This document shows, in pieces, positions 35,868 to 44,890 of a DNA stretch of 64,000 nt. The translations under genes were made by a program, and so were the position numbers. Source of the stretch: Paenibacillus pabuli (GTDB lineage Bacteria > Bacillota > Bacilli > Paenibacillales > Paenibacillaceae); assembly GCF_039831995.1 (NCBI RefSeq), contig NZ_JBDOIO010000003.1, positions 2,790,001 to 2,854,000 of the forward strand. The letters run 5' to 3'. Numbering within the stretch: position 1 is the first letter of the stretch; each line of letters opens with the position of its first letter. The notes under the pieces were generated by a model that made no database searches, was not told the DNA's origin, and was given only the letters and a program-made list of their open reading frames with translations.

Positions 35868-36263
35868 TTATTCCTTGTTGTGACCCATCTTTACATCATC
35901 ATACATTTGGTCTAATACCGCAGACAGTTCCTCTTTGGTCATTCCGCGACATATCGCTTCGGCAATAATCGGTCTTAATTCTGTTTGCTGCTTTTTCAAA
36001 AAATCATCCGTTAGACCAGGCATTCCATCAGGGTTTACTACAACACCCTTTTGTCTGTGAATTAGTATGTATCCATCTTGCTTGAGTAAGGTATAAGCCT
36101 TGTTGACCGTATGAAGGTTAACACCAATATCTGCTGCCAAATTCCGAACCGAAGGTAGCGCCTCACCTAGCTGTAGCTCACCACTAGCAATGCCTTCGAT
36201 AATTTGATAAACAAGTTGCGAATAGATGGGAAGTTCGGATTGCATATCCAGTTGAATAATCAA
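35868..36263 (-). CDS. GntR family transcriptional regulator (YtrA-like)
   Basis: The 131-residue protein is a short YtrA-subfamily GntR repressor. Its winged HTH at 10-75 (PIYSQLVYQIIEGIASGELQLGEALPSVRNLAADIGVNLHTVNKAYTLL) is followed by a short helical dimerisation tail. The TTG start at 36263 lies six bases after AGAAGGTG. A large inverted repeat over the promoter (36285-36318) is the probable autoregulatory operator. It heads the operon with the DUF1648 protein. Confidence 0.92.
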   Translation of the reverse strand: MIIQLDMQSELPIYSQLVYQIIEGIASGELQLGEALPSVRNLAADIGVNLHTVNKAYTLLKQDGYILIHRQKGVVVNPDGMPGLTDDFLKKQQTELRPIIAEAICRGMTKEELSAVLDQMYDDVKMGHNKE

Positions 36264-36280
36264 GTGTACACCTTCTTTTT

Positions 36281-36319
36281 ATTATATGTTATATATCAAG
36301 TATAACAGATATAACATAA
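36281..36319 (-). promoter_or_regulatory. Operator/promoter of GntR operon
   Basis: Perfect 10-bp arms TATGTTATAT (36285-36294) and ATATAACATA (36309-36318), 14 bases apart. A TATAAT -10 on the minus strand overlaps the left arm (36281-36286). Position and symmetry suit a YtrA-type GntR dimer. Confidence 0.6.
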
Positions 36320-36341
36320 GTGGGCAATACATATGGAAACA

Positions 36342-36401
36342 AAGCCGCATATCAATGGTGAGGGCAGGCTTACCTGACCCTTCACCATTGATATGCGGCT
36401 T
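36342..36401. terminator. Long hairpin terminator between GntR promoter region and AI-2E gene
   Basis: 20-bp perfect stem (36342-36361 with 36382-36401) extended by AGGG/CCCT and CAGG/CCTG inside. Read leftward it ends in GGCTTTGTTT. It terminates the leftward AI-2E family gene, 65 bases after its stop. Confidence 0.85.
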
Positions 36402-36466
36402 ATCCTCATGAGCTTTTCTTATGTGATTCAAGGGCAAACATTAGCGTGTTGTATTTCACAATCCAT

Positions 36467-37540
36467 TCAAAGTTCAGTCTTATCTTCGACAATCCGATAA
36501 TGGATTCTGCGAACTATAATTTTCAGGATCATATATAGCGGAATAACGATGATCATACCCAAGATGTTCCACAGATCGGCACCCACGAGCAACAGAATAA
36601 CGGTTGTCAGCGGATGGATATCCAACTGCTTGCCATATACATAAGGAGATATCAGATTATCCTGGATCTGCTGTGCCACGACGATAATAATCAGTGACCA
36701 AATGGCCATCGATGGAGATTCAATAAAGGCCACAATCACGACAGGTATCGCTGCCAGGATCGCACCCACATAAGGAATAAAGTTCAAGATGATGGATGCA
36801 GCCGTCAGCAACAGCGCATAAGGCAAACCAAGGATGAGAAAACCAATGTACATGAGGATCCCTAGCGCGACGTTGACAATAACCCGCCCTACAATAAAAT
36901 TGCTCAGCGCTTCATCAATTTCGTGAACGGTCTCTTCTCCGTCCTTCCGGTATCGTCGCGGCAGAAGCAAGGTGAGATTGGTACCAAACTTGCTGCCTTC
37001 CTTCAGCATGTAATACAGCATAATCGGAAACGTGGCCAAAATAATGACCAGATTGGATACAACCGAGAACAAGCCTGACAAATAATCGGATACCTGTGTA
37101 ATTCCCTGTGTCAGAAAGTCGGAAAATCTAGAAACAATATCCGAATCCTCCGGCAAGTATTTGGACAGGAACCCGTTTCTCTCCAGTTCATTTAGCTGTG
37201 TGCTAAGAGAGGAGATCAAAGCAGGCGTATTTTCAATAAAGTTCCACAGTTGCTCCCGGAGTGACGGCCATATGAGCACGCTGAACCCGGCAATCAGCAG
37301 GGCAATCACAACATAAATAATTAGAACAGATAGGGCCCTTTTCAACCGATGTCGTTCCATGAAATCAACGAGCGGCCGAAGCAAATAATAGAAAAAGCCC
37401 GCGATTAACAGCGGAATAATAATGATATGTATGAGTGATGTTAACGGGCGGAAAATAAAATTAACCTTATCCCCCAAATACACAATGAGCAGCAGCAAAA
37501 TAATGGCTGTGCAAATTCGGTAGAACTTGTTATTTATCAA
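36467..37540 (-). CDS. AI-2E family transporter (UPF0118)
   Basis: The protein of about 357 residues is polytopic with around eight helices and the family's hydrophilic segment between helices 3 and 4. Typical motifs are GLPYALLLTAASIILNFIPYVGAILAAIPVV and QQIQDNLISPYVYGKQLDIHPLTTV near the C-terminus. Family members export AI-2 or exchange Na+/H+; the true substrate here is unknown. I choose the TTG at 37540 since GGAGGG lies nine bases upstream; an ATG at 37561 has no ribosome binding site. Confidence 0.9.
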   Translation of the reverse strand: MINNKFYRICTAIILLLLIVYLGDKVNFIFRPLTSLIHIIIIPLLIAGFFYYLLRPLVDFMERHRLKRALSVLIIYVVIALLIAGFSVLIWPSLREQLWNFIENTPALISSLSTQLNELERNGFLSKYLPEDSDIVSRFSDFLTQGITQVSDYLSGLFSVVSNLVIILATFPIMLYYMLKEGSKFGTNLTLLLPRRYRKDGEETVHEIDEALSNFIVGRVIVNVALGILMYIGFLILGLPYALLLTAASIILNFIPYVGAILAAIPVVIVAFIESPSMAIWSLIIIVVAQQIQDNLISPYVYGKQLDIHPLTTVILLLVGADLWNILGMIIVIPLYMILKIIVRRIHYRIVEDKTEL

Positions 37541-37707
37541 GAAATTGATCCCTCCATACACTGCTCTGCCAGCACTAGGCTATAATCTGGTGCACCTTCT
37601 TCAGTCACCTGATTATATGTACCCTTAAATGCAAGTATTGCCACATTGCATGTCAGTTAACGTGAAGGACCTTTCTCTTGCCGATGAAAAATGAACAAAA
37701 AAAAGAA

Positions 37708-37724
37708 GCAGGCGGTTAGCCTGC
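37708..37724 (-). terminator. Terminator of ABC transporter operon
   Basis: 6-bp stem GCAGGC / GCCTGC with a 5-base loop, followed on the minus strand by TTCTTTTTTTT. It overlaps the permease stop codon. Confidence 0.85.
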
Positions 37725-38510
37725 CACATCTCTTTTGCTGAAAACAACCCACGAAACAACCATAAAAATTACATAGTATACGGCCAACACGGCAACCGAG
37801 AAGCCAAGGGTCATTCCCGCATTACCTCCGCCGAACAATCCGAGGTCCATTCCCGAATTCATATACCGGCTGAGATCCATGTTATTAAATAGTACATATT
37901 TGGCCCAGTCATAGCGAGCCGGATTGAAGATTAAGGCAAATATACTCTGGGTAAACATGATAAACAGTGACAAACCAATCGCCAGTGCTCCCGAACGAAA
38001 CACAGAGGAAACCATAAAGGCAATGGCCAGCGTTATAAACAGATCCACGTACAGATAGGCCCATAACGTAAAGGCATACGCTGCCGAGGTTACGCCTCCA
38101 TTGGCACTTCCGTCATGGGAGAACAGGATATAGGACATGCCCGTTGCGAGCAAGAGAATCAGAACTGTACTGAGCAGACTGAACCCCAGTACCGTAATGT
38201 ATTTTGAAGCCAGAATCTTGCTGCGGGACCACGGACGAATGAGCAGCAGCTTGATTGTACCCCATGTAAATTCACCAGCTACCGCTTCAGCCGCAATAAC
38301 CACACAGAAGATGGTATTCAGGAAAAATACGATCTGAACCGTCGTTATCGCCGCTTCCCAGAAGTAAACGTCACCGCCTCCCATGCCTTCTCTCAGCAGC
38401 ACCGGAAGCAGCAGCGAGATTAAGGCCAAAAAGGAAAGCATGATCCAGGTACGGGGACGCCGGAATATTTTCATATTTTCATTCAATAAAAGATTACCAA
38501 AGTTAGGCAA
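37716..38510 (-). CDS. ABC transporter permease (bacitracin/antimicrobial-peptide type)
   Basis: The 264-residue ABC-2-type permease has six hydrophobic segments (first at about 22-40). It carries the sequence WGTIKLLLIRPWSRSKILASKYI, common in BcrB/NatB-like permeases that pair with a separate ATPase for drug, lantibiotic or sodium export. It overlaps the ATPase gene by eight bases. The TTG at 38510 is only two or three bases after GGAGG, so the exact start is unsure; an ATG at 38474 (MKIFRR) is the alternative. Confidence 0.88.
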   Translation of the reverse strand: MPNFGNLLLNENMKIFRRPRTWIMLSFLALISLLLPVLLREGMGGGDVYFWEAAITTVQIVFFLNTIFCVVIAAEAVAGEFTWGTIKLLLIRPWSRSKILASKYITVLGFSLLSTVLILLLATGMSYILFSHDGSANGGVTSAAYAFTLWAYLYVDLFITLAIAFMVSSVFRSGALAIGLSLFIMFTQSIFALIFNPARYDWAKYVLFNNMDLSRYMNSGMDLGLFGGGNAGMTLGFSVAVLAVYYVIFMVVSWVVFSKRDVAG

Positions 38511-39411
38511 TACCTCCGCCCCCAGTCACTTGTAAAAATTGATCTTCGAGTGTATGTGTTACGTTACGGATACCGTATATCTGAATGCCTTCGCTTACCA
38601 GTCTGGCGTTCAAGTCCGGAATCTGTTCACGCGACAGACGTACCACAAGCATGTTACCTTGGATCACAGCATCTTCAATCAGTTCCGAGGCACGCTGTAC
38701 ATCATTCACCTCAAAGGCAACTTCTGTGAGTGCATCCGTCCCGGCTTCCGCTTTGAGGTTTCTCACGTCAATCAGCTTGCCATTTTGGATTATGGCAACC
38801 GTATCACACATGAGTTCCATCTCTGACAACAAGTGACTGGAAACAAAGACCGTAATGCCTTCTTCACGGGTGAGCTGACGCAGATAATCCCGAAGTTCCC
38901 GAATCCCTTGCGGATCAAGACCGTTGGTTGGCTCATCCAGCACAAGCAGCTTCGGCTTATGTAATATGGCCTGGGCGACACCAAGACGCTGACGCATACC
39001 CAGAGAATAGGTTTTCACCTTGTCATGAATACGGGCGGTAAGCCCTACACGCTCAATGGTTTCCGCAATTCGTTCTTTCGTAATCCCTGGCGACATGCGG
39101 GCAAAATGGACAAGATTCTGATATCCGGTGAGAAACTTATACATTTCCGGATTCTCTACAATGGCACCCACCTGGGCCACCGCTTGCTCAAATTCATTTT
39201 TAATACTATGTCCCGAGATGAAGATATCTCCCTTACTAATGGACATAAGTCCGACCATCATTCGGATCGTTGTTGTTTTACCAGCACCATTTGGCCCTAA
39301 AAAACCAAAAACCTGCCCCGGAGAAATATCCAGAGTCAGGTCGCTGACCAACGATCGGGAAGATATGATTTTACTGACGCCCTGAAGTCGGACGACCGGC
39401 TCCTGCTGCAT
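38503..39411 (-). CDS. ABC transporter ATP-binding protein (bacitracin/antimicrobial-peptide type)
   Basis: The 302-residue ATPase has Walker A GPNGAGKTTT, the signature YSLGMRQRLGVAQAI, Walker B LLVLDEPTNGLDP and switch His in VSSHLLSEME. The C-terminal 80 residues are the BcrA-like extension. ATG 39411 follows GAGGGAGGG well; the upstream 39447 start lacks one. It couples to the overlapping permease. Bacitracin-type efflux is the nearest known role, but the substrate is not determinable here. Confidence 0.93.
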   Translation of the reverse strand: MQQEPVVRLQGVSKIISSRSLVSDLTLDISPGQVFGFLGPNGAGKTTTIRMMVGLMSISKGDIFISGHSIKNEFEQAVAQVGAIVENPEMYKFLTGYQNLVHFARMSPGITKERIAETIERVGLTARIHDKVKTYSLGMRQRLGVAQAILHKPKLLVLDEPTNGLDPQGIRELRDYLRQLTREEGITVFVSSHLLSEMELMCDTVAIIQNGKLIDVRNLKAEAGTDALTEVAFEVNDVQRASELIEDAVIQGNMLVVRLSREQIPDLNARLVSEGIQIYGIRNVTHTLEDQFLQVTGGGGIA

Positions 39412-39443
39412 GCAATTCCCTCCCTCATCGACAGGCTTATGAA

Positions 39444-39695
39444 TCATGCCCGCCTCTCATATGAACATAGTGTATCATAATCTTTGGCATAATGTCCCGT
39501 AAACTGGGTGTTCTCCTTACGCTTCATATGGATCTGACACGCTCCACAGCATCCAAGCGGCATCTCACTCCGGTAAAATCCGGTGCGAAATACGTGATTG
39601 CCTCCATAGCCCTCTTCCTTTAATTCGACAGAGCCTCTACCAACCGACACAATCATCCCACAACTGACACAGTAAAAGCGGCTCGTTTCGATCAC
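39444..39695 (-). CDS. Small cysteine-rich protein (zinc-ribbon-like, hypothetical)
   Basis: This is an 83-residue protein of unknown function. Cysteines are paired (FYCVSCGM near residues 9-12; LGCCGACQ near 48-53, and a later single Cys), suggesting a zinc ribbon. The GTG start at 39695 has GGGAAGGAA seven bases upstream. It precedes the ABC transporter operon by 33 bases in the same direction and is likely co-transcribed. A perfect GATACA-N3-TGTATC palindrome lies 67 bases upstream. Confidence 0.65.
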   Translation of the reverse strand: MIETSRFYCVSCGMIVSVGRGSVELKEEGYGGNHVFRTGFYRSEMPLGCCGACQIHMKRKENTQFTGHYAKDYDTLCSYERRA

Positions 39696-39761
39696 TGAAA
39701 TTCCTTCCCCTCAACAAGGAGTAATGTAGTCCCTGTTATTTGTCGTTAGAAGCTGAATTTT

Positions 39762-39776
39762 GATACATTTTGTATC
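39762..39776. promoter_or_regulatory. XRE-type palindromic operator
   Basis: GATACATTTTGTATC is a perfect palindrome apart from its 3-base centre. It equals, in reverse, the form I recall for phage PBSX Xre operators. It lies upstream of the Cys-rich/ABC operon, and near-identical sites lie beside the XRE gene at 60101. Confidence 0.5.
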
Positions 39777-39845
39777 TACCTCGTAATTTACTTGACCACA
39801 GGACTATTGTCAAGCCCCTTCTGCCTTTAAAAAGGGATAAAACGC

Positions 39846-39897
39846 AAAAAAGGCTCTATAAATGCGACAAAAGTCTCGCATTTATAGAGCCTTTTTT
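39846..39897. terminator. Strong terminator at the 3' end of the exopolysaccharide locus
   Basis: 22-bp perfect stem (39846-39867 with 39876-39897) ending in A6/T6 tracts, 8-base loop; works in both directions. It separates the leftward exopolysaccharide locus from the Cys-rich/ABC operon. Confidence 0.9.
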
Positions 39898-39964
39898 AGG
39901 AACAATGATACAAATTGATGCAAAGTATGGGTGTATATCAAACTACCTGCCGACATCAAGGGAA

Positions 39965-40483
39965 TCACTCACTGCTATCACTTGAATCCTGTTCCTCGCC
40001 CTTATCAGGGTAATACCAGAGCAGCGTCCATTCCTTCCCATCCTGTACAACATAACAGGTCTGTACAATGTCCAGTTGCCCAAAGGTGCTTCTGTACTTC
40101 ATGGTTATTCCAATCTTGTACGCCTCGCCAAATGGCTCTACACCGTCCATCACCGTAACATCAAATTCCCGCTCCGGTTTTTCCATCTCGAACTCAAAGG
40201 TTTCCACGCCAAAATGCTGCATAAAAATATGAGCCCTGGACTGTAAATAAGCACTTTTGGAGAAACGCTCCTTCATCAATGGGTGAAACAGTTCCCATGA
40301 ACTGCCGAAATCACCCGCCTGTTCGAACTTGTAAAACTCTTCAACCACCGAAGCAGCTTCGTCTGGCGCATCGGCACGAAAGAGATAGGGGATGGTTCTG
40401 CCAATTAGCCATAATAGCAGCAGCACAAGTGCAACGAATCCGATCTTTTTGAACAAGGCATTCCGATTGCGCCTTCGCAGCAT
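39965..40483 (-). CDS. Hypothetical single-pass membrane protein (NTF2-like ectodomain)
   Basis: The 172-residue protein has an N-terminal basic stretch and one membrane helix (about 14-32, FVALVLLLLWLIGRTIPYL). The extracellular domain (about 40-160: VVEEFYKFEQAGDFGSSWELFHPLMKERFS) reads like an NTF2/DUF4878-type fold, followed by an acidic tail. AGGAGGG precedes the ATG. As the last gene before the strong terminator it is probably transcribed with VanZ and LCP genes. Function unknown. Confidence 0.75.
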   Translation of the reverse strand: MLRRRNRNALFKKIGFVALVLLLLWLIGRTIPYLFRADAPDEAASVVEEFYKFEQAGDFGSSWELFHPLMKERFSKSAYLQSRAHIFMQHFGVETFEFEMEKPEREFDVTVMDGVEPFGEAYKIGITMKYRSTFGQLDIVQTCYVVQDGKEWTLLWYYPDKGEEQDSSDSSE

Positions 40484-40587
40484 GTCCGTCCCTCCTGTCC
40501 TACTCCATTCTTATGATGGATCGGAGGAAAGTAGAAGCTGGAGGGCCCAGAGCATTTCCTGGGAAATCACTTTATTCACGTTTAATT

Positions 40588-41157
40588 TCAGGAGCCCGGA
40601 TTTCCGCGAGACCTTAATTTACGAATTGTAGCCTTCGTCACCACATATATTGCAATTCCGCAGCAGCCTCCGATCAGATCCACGCCGATATCACGTATCG
40701 AACTTGTTCGATTAGGGCTGAACTGCTGTATATATTCATCGATAGAGGCGATCATAGCTACCACAATCAGCGAAGCAGCGATACAGGTCAGCATTCGCAT
40801 TTTCCTGTATCGCAGTCCACCGTAGACAAGAACCGCCAGCACAGCATAGACAAATAGGTGTGCACTCTTGCGAAATATAAACTCGGCAAAATCATAGGGT
40901 CTCTGTCTCAGTGAATAGTCATGATCTCCGTAAGTAAACTGTACATCAGGCAGTGCAAATCCGATTTTGACTTTTTCGGACAATTGATGCAGCCAAGGCT
41001 GGATGGTCTGCTGTTGGTAGGATTGTTTGGACATGGACCAAATCACCAGCACCCAAGCTGCAACCAATAACAAGGACAGGATAAAACCGTATAATCTCCG
41101 TCTGCGTCCGTGTCTCCTTTTTCTGGAGCCCTCCTCCATCAGTATTGTAATCACCAC
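40588..41157 (-). CDS. VanZ family membrane protein
   Basis: The 189-residue protein has four membrane segments and the VanZ-like core: FAEFIFRKSAHLFVYAVLAVLVYGGLRY, then SIDEYIQQFSPNRTSSIRDIGVDLIGG. VanZ proteins give low-level teicoplanin resistance in some strains; most, including those beside polysaccharide genes, have no assigned role. The GTG start at 41157 has a weak ribosome binding site, so the first six residues are uncertain. Confidence 0.85.
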   Translation of the reverse strand: MVITILMEEGSRKRRHGRRRRLYGFILSLLLVAAWVLVIWSMSKQSYQQQTIQPWLHQLSEKVKIGFALPDVQFTYGDHDYSLRQRPYDFAEFIFRKSAHLFVYAVLAVLVYGGLRYRKMRMLTCIAASLIVVAMIASIDEYIQQFSPNRTSSIRDIGVDLIGGCCGIAIYVVTKATIRKLRSRGNPGS

Positions 41158-41182
41158 TTTCGTTGCCCAATCAAAAATCCTT

Positions 41183-42100
41183 TTATTTCTGCAGATTCTC
41201 TTGAATTATCCCATGAATGCGATCCCGTTCCTGCTGTTCCACAATGTAATAGTAGATACCATCGATTTTTTCGCCCTTGCCCTTGATCTCCACCGTATCA
41301 ATATGTTCCAGATCACTGCGGTAATCGAGGATAAGTTCCTTCATTTCGTCAAAAGTCAGATCCGTCCTGACATGCGTCCCGAGCTCATCCAGCATATTTT
41401 GAAGATTGAGCACACTGGAGAACTGCATTGTATTTTTCATCATTTGTTTCAGAACTTCACGTTGCCGTCCATTACGACCCAGGTCTCCTTGGGGATCATC
41501 ATACCGCATTCTTGAAAAACCGAGTGCAGCCACGCCATCGAGATGAATATTCCCCTGCTCGTAACGCCGGCCGTCATAATCGAATGCAAACGGATTATTT
41601 ACGTCTACACCGCCGACCAAATCAATGATTTTCGCAAAACCTTCCATGTCCACCTTCATATAATAATGAATAGGAGCATCTAGAAATTGTTCCACGGTTC
41701 TCACGGACATGTCTACTCCGCCGAAGGCATAGGCGTGATTAATTTTGTCTTCTGTGTTGTGACCAACAATCTCGGTTCGTGTATCCCTCGGAATATTAAA
41801 CATAAGCACTTGTTTTTTGCCAGGATTCACACTTAATACGATCATTGTATCCGAGCGCCCTGGATCATTCGGACGTTCATCCACTCCGAGAATAAGAGCA
41901 TTGAAGGGCTCTTTACTATTAATATCAACAGGCAGCCCGCCTCTACTATCCGAAATTGAGACAGGCTGAGCAGGATCACGCGGCTCGTAGATCTGATCAG
42001 CCGTAGATTTGACGGATTGGTATAGGTACATCGCATAACCAAATACAGCAATGATGAAAATGGAAACCACCCAGATCGAAATTTTCATCCATTTTTTCAT
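41183..42100 (-). CDS. LytR-CpsA-Psr (LCP) family glycopolymer transferase
   Basis: The 305-residue protein has an N-terminal membrane anchor (8-30) and an extracellular LCP domain with GVDERPNDPGRSDTMIVLSVNP and NIPRDTRTEI, whose Arg residues bind the polyprenyl-pyrophosphate head group, then INHAYAFGG. LCP enzymes attach polysaccharide from undecaprenyl carriers to peptidoglycan. Its place at the end of the EPS locus suggests it anchors this polymer to the wall. GAGGAAA precedes the ATG. Confidence 0.92.
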   Translation of the reverse strand: MKKWMKISIWVVSIFIIAVFGYAMYLYQSVKSTADQIYEPRDPAQPVSISDSRGGLPVDINSKEPFNALILGVDERPNDPGRSDTMIVLSVNPGKKQVLMFNIPRDTRTEIVGHNTEDKINHAYAFGGVDMSVRTVEQFLDAPIHYYMKVDMEGFAKIIDLVGGVDVNNPFAFDYDGRRYEQGNIHLDGVAALGFSRMRYDDPQGDLGRNGRQREVLKQMMKNTMQFSSVLNLQNMLDELGTHVRTDLTFDEMKELILDYRSDLEHIDTVEIKGKGEKIDGIYYYIVEQQERDRIHGIIQENLQK

Positions 42101-42136
42101 GGTATTTCCTCACTCACGTTATGATGATGTTCCCCT

Positions 42137-43468
42137 TTAGATAATCGCTGCTGCTTTGCCTTCAGCATGATTGAGGCCAGGACGGCCCACAGAGTAATAT
42201 TGGAACCCGGAGGCTTTAATTTGTTCCTTGTTATACACGTTACGTCCGTCAATCATGATCGCTTCACTCATCATGCTCGCAAGCTCCATCAGATTCATCT
42301 GGGAGAACTCTTTCCACTCTGTCAGCACGCAAAGTGCATCGGCTCCTCTGGCAGCATGAAGCGGGTTTTCTTCCCAAACAATCGAGGTGGCATCAACTTC
42401 TTTGCGGAAGTTGGCTGTGGCAATCGGATCATAAGCCTTAACAACAGCCCCGGCCTCTGTCAAATACCTAATAATATCGATAGCTGGTGCGTCCCTGACA
42501 TCATCAGTATCAGGCTTAAAAGCAAGTCCCCAGACAGCAATGGTTCTACCGCTAAGGGTTCCGAAAATTTCTTCAAGCTTGCGAATGACATTGAAACGTT
42601 GGTCCTGATTAACCTGGACGACGGATTTCAATAATCTGAAATCGTAATCAACTTGGCCCGCGATTTGAATCAGAGCCTGTGTATCTTTTGGGAAACATGA
42701 ACCCCCGTAGCCAATACCAGCCTTCAGGAATGAAGAACCGATTCGTTTATCATATCCCATGCCTTCCGCTACGCGTGTAACATCGGCGCCAACTTTTTCA
42801 CATATATTCGAGATTTCGTTAATAAATGATATTTTGGTTGCGAGGAATGCATTGGAAGCGTACTTAATCATCTCAGCTGACCGGATGTCCGTAATAATCA
42901 AGTTCTCGGTTAACGGGCGGTGAAGTTTCTTGAGCGCTTGAATTGCTCGTTCACTGTCCGTACCAATCACGATACGATCAGGGTTCAATGTATCCTTTAC
43001 TGCAGAACCTTCACGCAAAAATTCAGGTACCGAAGCGACATCAAACGGTTGGGTGGAAATACTCTGGATTAACTCTCTTACGCGATCATTAGTGCCCACA
43101 GGCACTGTACTCTTGGTCACAACAATTTTATAGCTCTCCAGATGGGTTCCAATTTCAATGGCCACTTGCTCGACGTATCCCAGATTGGCCTCTCCGTTTG
43201 GCAAAGAGGGGGTTCCGACTGCGATGAAAATAATATCGGATTCACGTATGGCCGCTGCGATATCAGACGTGAAGGATAACTTTCCTGCCCGCTTGTTGGC
43301 AATCATGAGTTCCTGGAGTCCAGGCTCGTAAATGGGGACTTCACCTGCATTCAGCATCTCCACTTTGTCCTGATTGTTATCTACACAGATAACCCGATTG
43401 CCGAGTTCAGAAAAGCAGACTCCCGATACTAGACCTACATACCCTGTTCCAATTACCGCAATATTCAT
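42137..43468 (-). CDS. ugd: UDP-glucose 6-dehydrogenase
   Basis: The protein of about 443 residues oxidises UDP-glucose to UDP-glucuronate. It has the NAD-binding IAVIGTGYVGLVSG at its start, GTPSLPNGEANL, catalytic Cys in YGGSCFPKDT, and the C-terminal substrate domain (WGLAFKPDTDDVRDAPAI). ATG 43468 overlaps the manC stop and follows GGGGGAAAA. The product feeds the UDP-xylose synthase gene of the same locus and may be used directly. Confidence 0.95.
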   Translation of the reverse strand: MNIAVIGTGYVGLVSGVCFSELGNRVICVDNNQDKVEMLNAGEVPIYEPGLQELMIANKRAGKLSFTSDIAAAIRESDIIFIAVGTPSLPNGEANLGYVEQVAIEIGTHLESYKIVVTKSTVPVGTNDRVRELIQSISTQPFDVASVPEFLREGSAVKDTLNPDRIVIGTDSERAIQALKKLHRPLTENLIITDIRSAEMIKYASNAFLATKISFINEISNICEKVGADVTRVAEGMGYDKRIGSSFLKAGIGYGGSCFPKDTQALIQIAGQVDYDFRLLKSVVQVNQDQRFNVIRKLEEIFGTLSGRTIAVWGLAFKPDTDDVRDAPAIDIIRYLTEAGAVVKAYDPIATANFRKEVDATSIVWEENPLHAARGADALCVLTEWKEFSQMNLMELASMMSEAIMIDGRNVYNKEQIKASGFQYYSVGRPGLNHAEGKAAAII

Positions 43469-44859
43469 CTTGTTTTCCCCCAGTTCACACAATTTTGGAT
43501 GATGTCCGCCCATTCCATTTCAATCCTTACAATATCCTCTTCGATCAGCTCGCTGCCCATCTGGACTTCGATAATTTCAAGTTCTGTGATAGCTCTTACA
43601 CTATGCTTTCCGCCAGATGGGATTGAAATGGTATCGCCCTGATGAATCTGTTTTAATTCACCATCCAGAATGAACTCACCTTGCCCGGAAACGACGGTCC
43701 AAACTTCGTTTCGTTTCAGATGATACTGGTAAGACAGATTTTTATCGGCTCCAATAATAATGCGTTTCGTCAGTACCTCTTCGCCCTTGGAATTCCGTGT
43801 ATAATCGAGAACTCTATAACAGCCCCAGCGTCGTTCTTCATACATGGGGCGTTCCGCACTATCTTTAAGAATTTCTTTGATCTGTGGACTGGCCTCTTTC
43901 TCGCTGACCAGAATACCATCCGGGCTTGTAGCCACAATCACATTGGAAACACCAAGTACGCATACGGGGATATTCAACTCGTTGACCAGATGTGTATTTA
44001 ATGAGCTGTCTGTAACGACTCCTTTTCCCACAATATTGGTGCTCATCTCATCCGTCAGCGTATTCCACGTCCCTAAATCTTTCCAATATCCATCGTAAGG
44101 TGTAACGACAATCTGAGAGGCTTTTTCGACGACTTGATAGTCAAAGCTGATTTTCTCCAGCCTTCCGTATTGCTTGAGCATCTCTTCATACTGAATGGGC
44201 AGCTCAAGCTCGATCAGCAGATTAATCAGGTAATTAAGCTTGAACGCAAAAACCCCGCAATTCCAAAGGGCAGATTGCTCGATCATCTCTGCCGCTTCAG
44301 CCTCGCGAGGTTTCTCTTGAAAACGGGATACCTTGGCGTATTCCATATGCACTTTTTCTCTCGTTTCGCTTGGTTCAGTAACGATATAACCATATTTCTC
44401 GGAAGGATAAGTTGGTTTCACCCCAATTAATGCTAAATCTACTTCTGATTCCAACAGAATCTGTTCTAGATCCATAACTTTATAAAAGAAGGATTCCTCC
44501 ACATAAGGGTCAACCGGAAGTACAGCCACCGTTTCGTTCAGACTTACTCCCTGCACCGAATAGAGATAGACAGCCGCTAATGCGATAGCAGGAAAGGTAT
44601 CCCTGCGTTCCGGCTCAACTACAAGGTCAACATCCTCACCCAGTTGGCTCTGTAAAATTTCCACCTGTGGCTTGCTGGTTGCGATTGTAGCCTGTTCACT
44701 CAAACCTGTCTGCTGCAGCTGCCGCCATACACGCTGCACCATTGATTCCGATTGCCCCTGCGGACCTTCAAGCACTTTGAGGAACTGCTTGGAACGTGTA
44801 TCATTGGACAAGGGCCACAACCTTTTGCCCGAACCACCAGAAAGAAGTACGATTCTCAT
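43465..44859 (-). CDS. manC: Mannose-1-phosphate guanylyltransferase (bifunctional, with cupin domain)
   Basis: The protein of about 464 residues has an N-terminal nucleotidyltransferase with LLSGGSGKRLWPLSND and a C-terminal type II phosphomannose-isomerase cupin (about 345-445: WGCYRVLDYT, IIIGADKNLSYQYHLKRNEVW, GDTISIPSGGKHSV). It makes GDP-mannose, the donor for mannosyltransferases in the locus. ATG 44859 is about 14 bases after AAAGGAG; a GTG 15 bases upstream overlaps that site. The 3' end couples to ugd (ATGA). Confidence 0.92.
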   Translation of the reverse strand: MRIVLLSGGSGKRLWPLSNDTRSKQFLKVLEGPQGQSESMVQRVWRQLQQTGLSEQATIATSKPQVEILQSQLGEDVDLVVEPERRDTFPAIALAAVYLYSVQGVSLNETVAVLPVDPYVEESFFYKVMDLEQILLESEVDLALIGVKPTYPSEKYGYIVTEPSETREKVHMEYAKVSRFQEKPREAEAAEMIEQSALWNCGVFAFKLNYLINLLIELELPIQYEEMLKQYGRLEKISFDYQVVEKASQIVVTPYDGYWKDLGTWNTLTDEMSTNIVGKGVVTDSSLNTHLVNELNIPVCVLGVSNVIVATSPDGILVSEKEASPQIKEILKDSAERPMYEERRWGCYRVLDYTRNSKGEEVLTKRIIIGADKNLSYQYHLKRNEVWTVVSGQGEFILDGELKQIHQGDTISIPSGGKHSVRAITELEIIEVQMGSELIEEDIVRIEMEWADIIQNCVNWGKTR

Positions 44860-44890
44860 GACGTCGTCACTCACTCCTTTATATCTATTT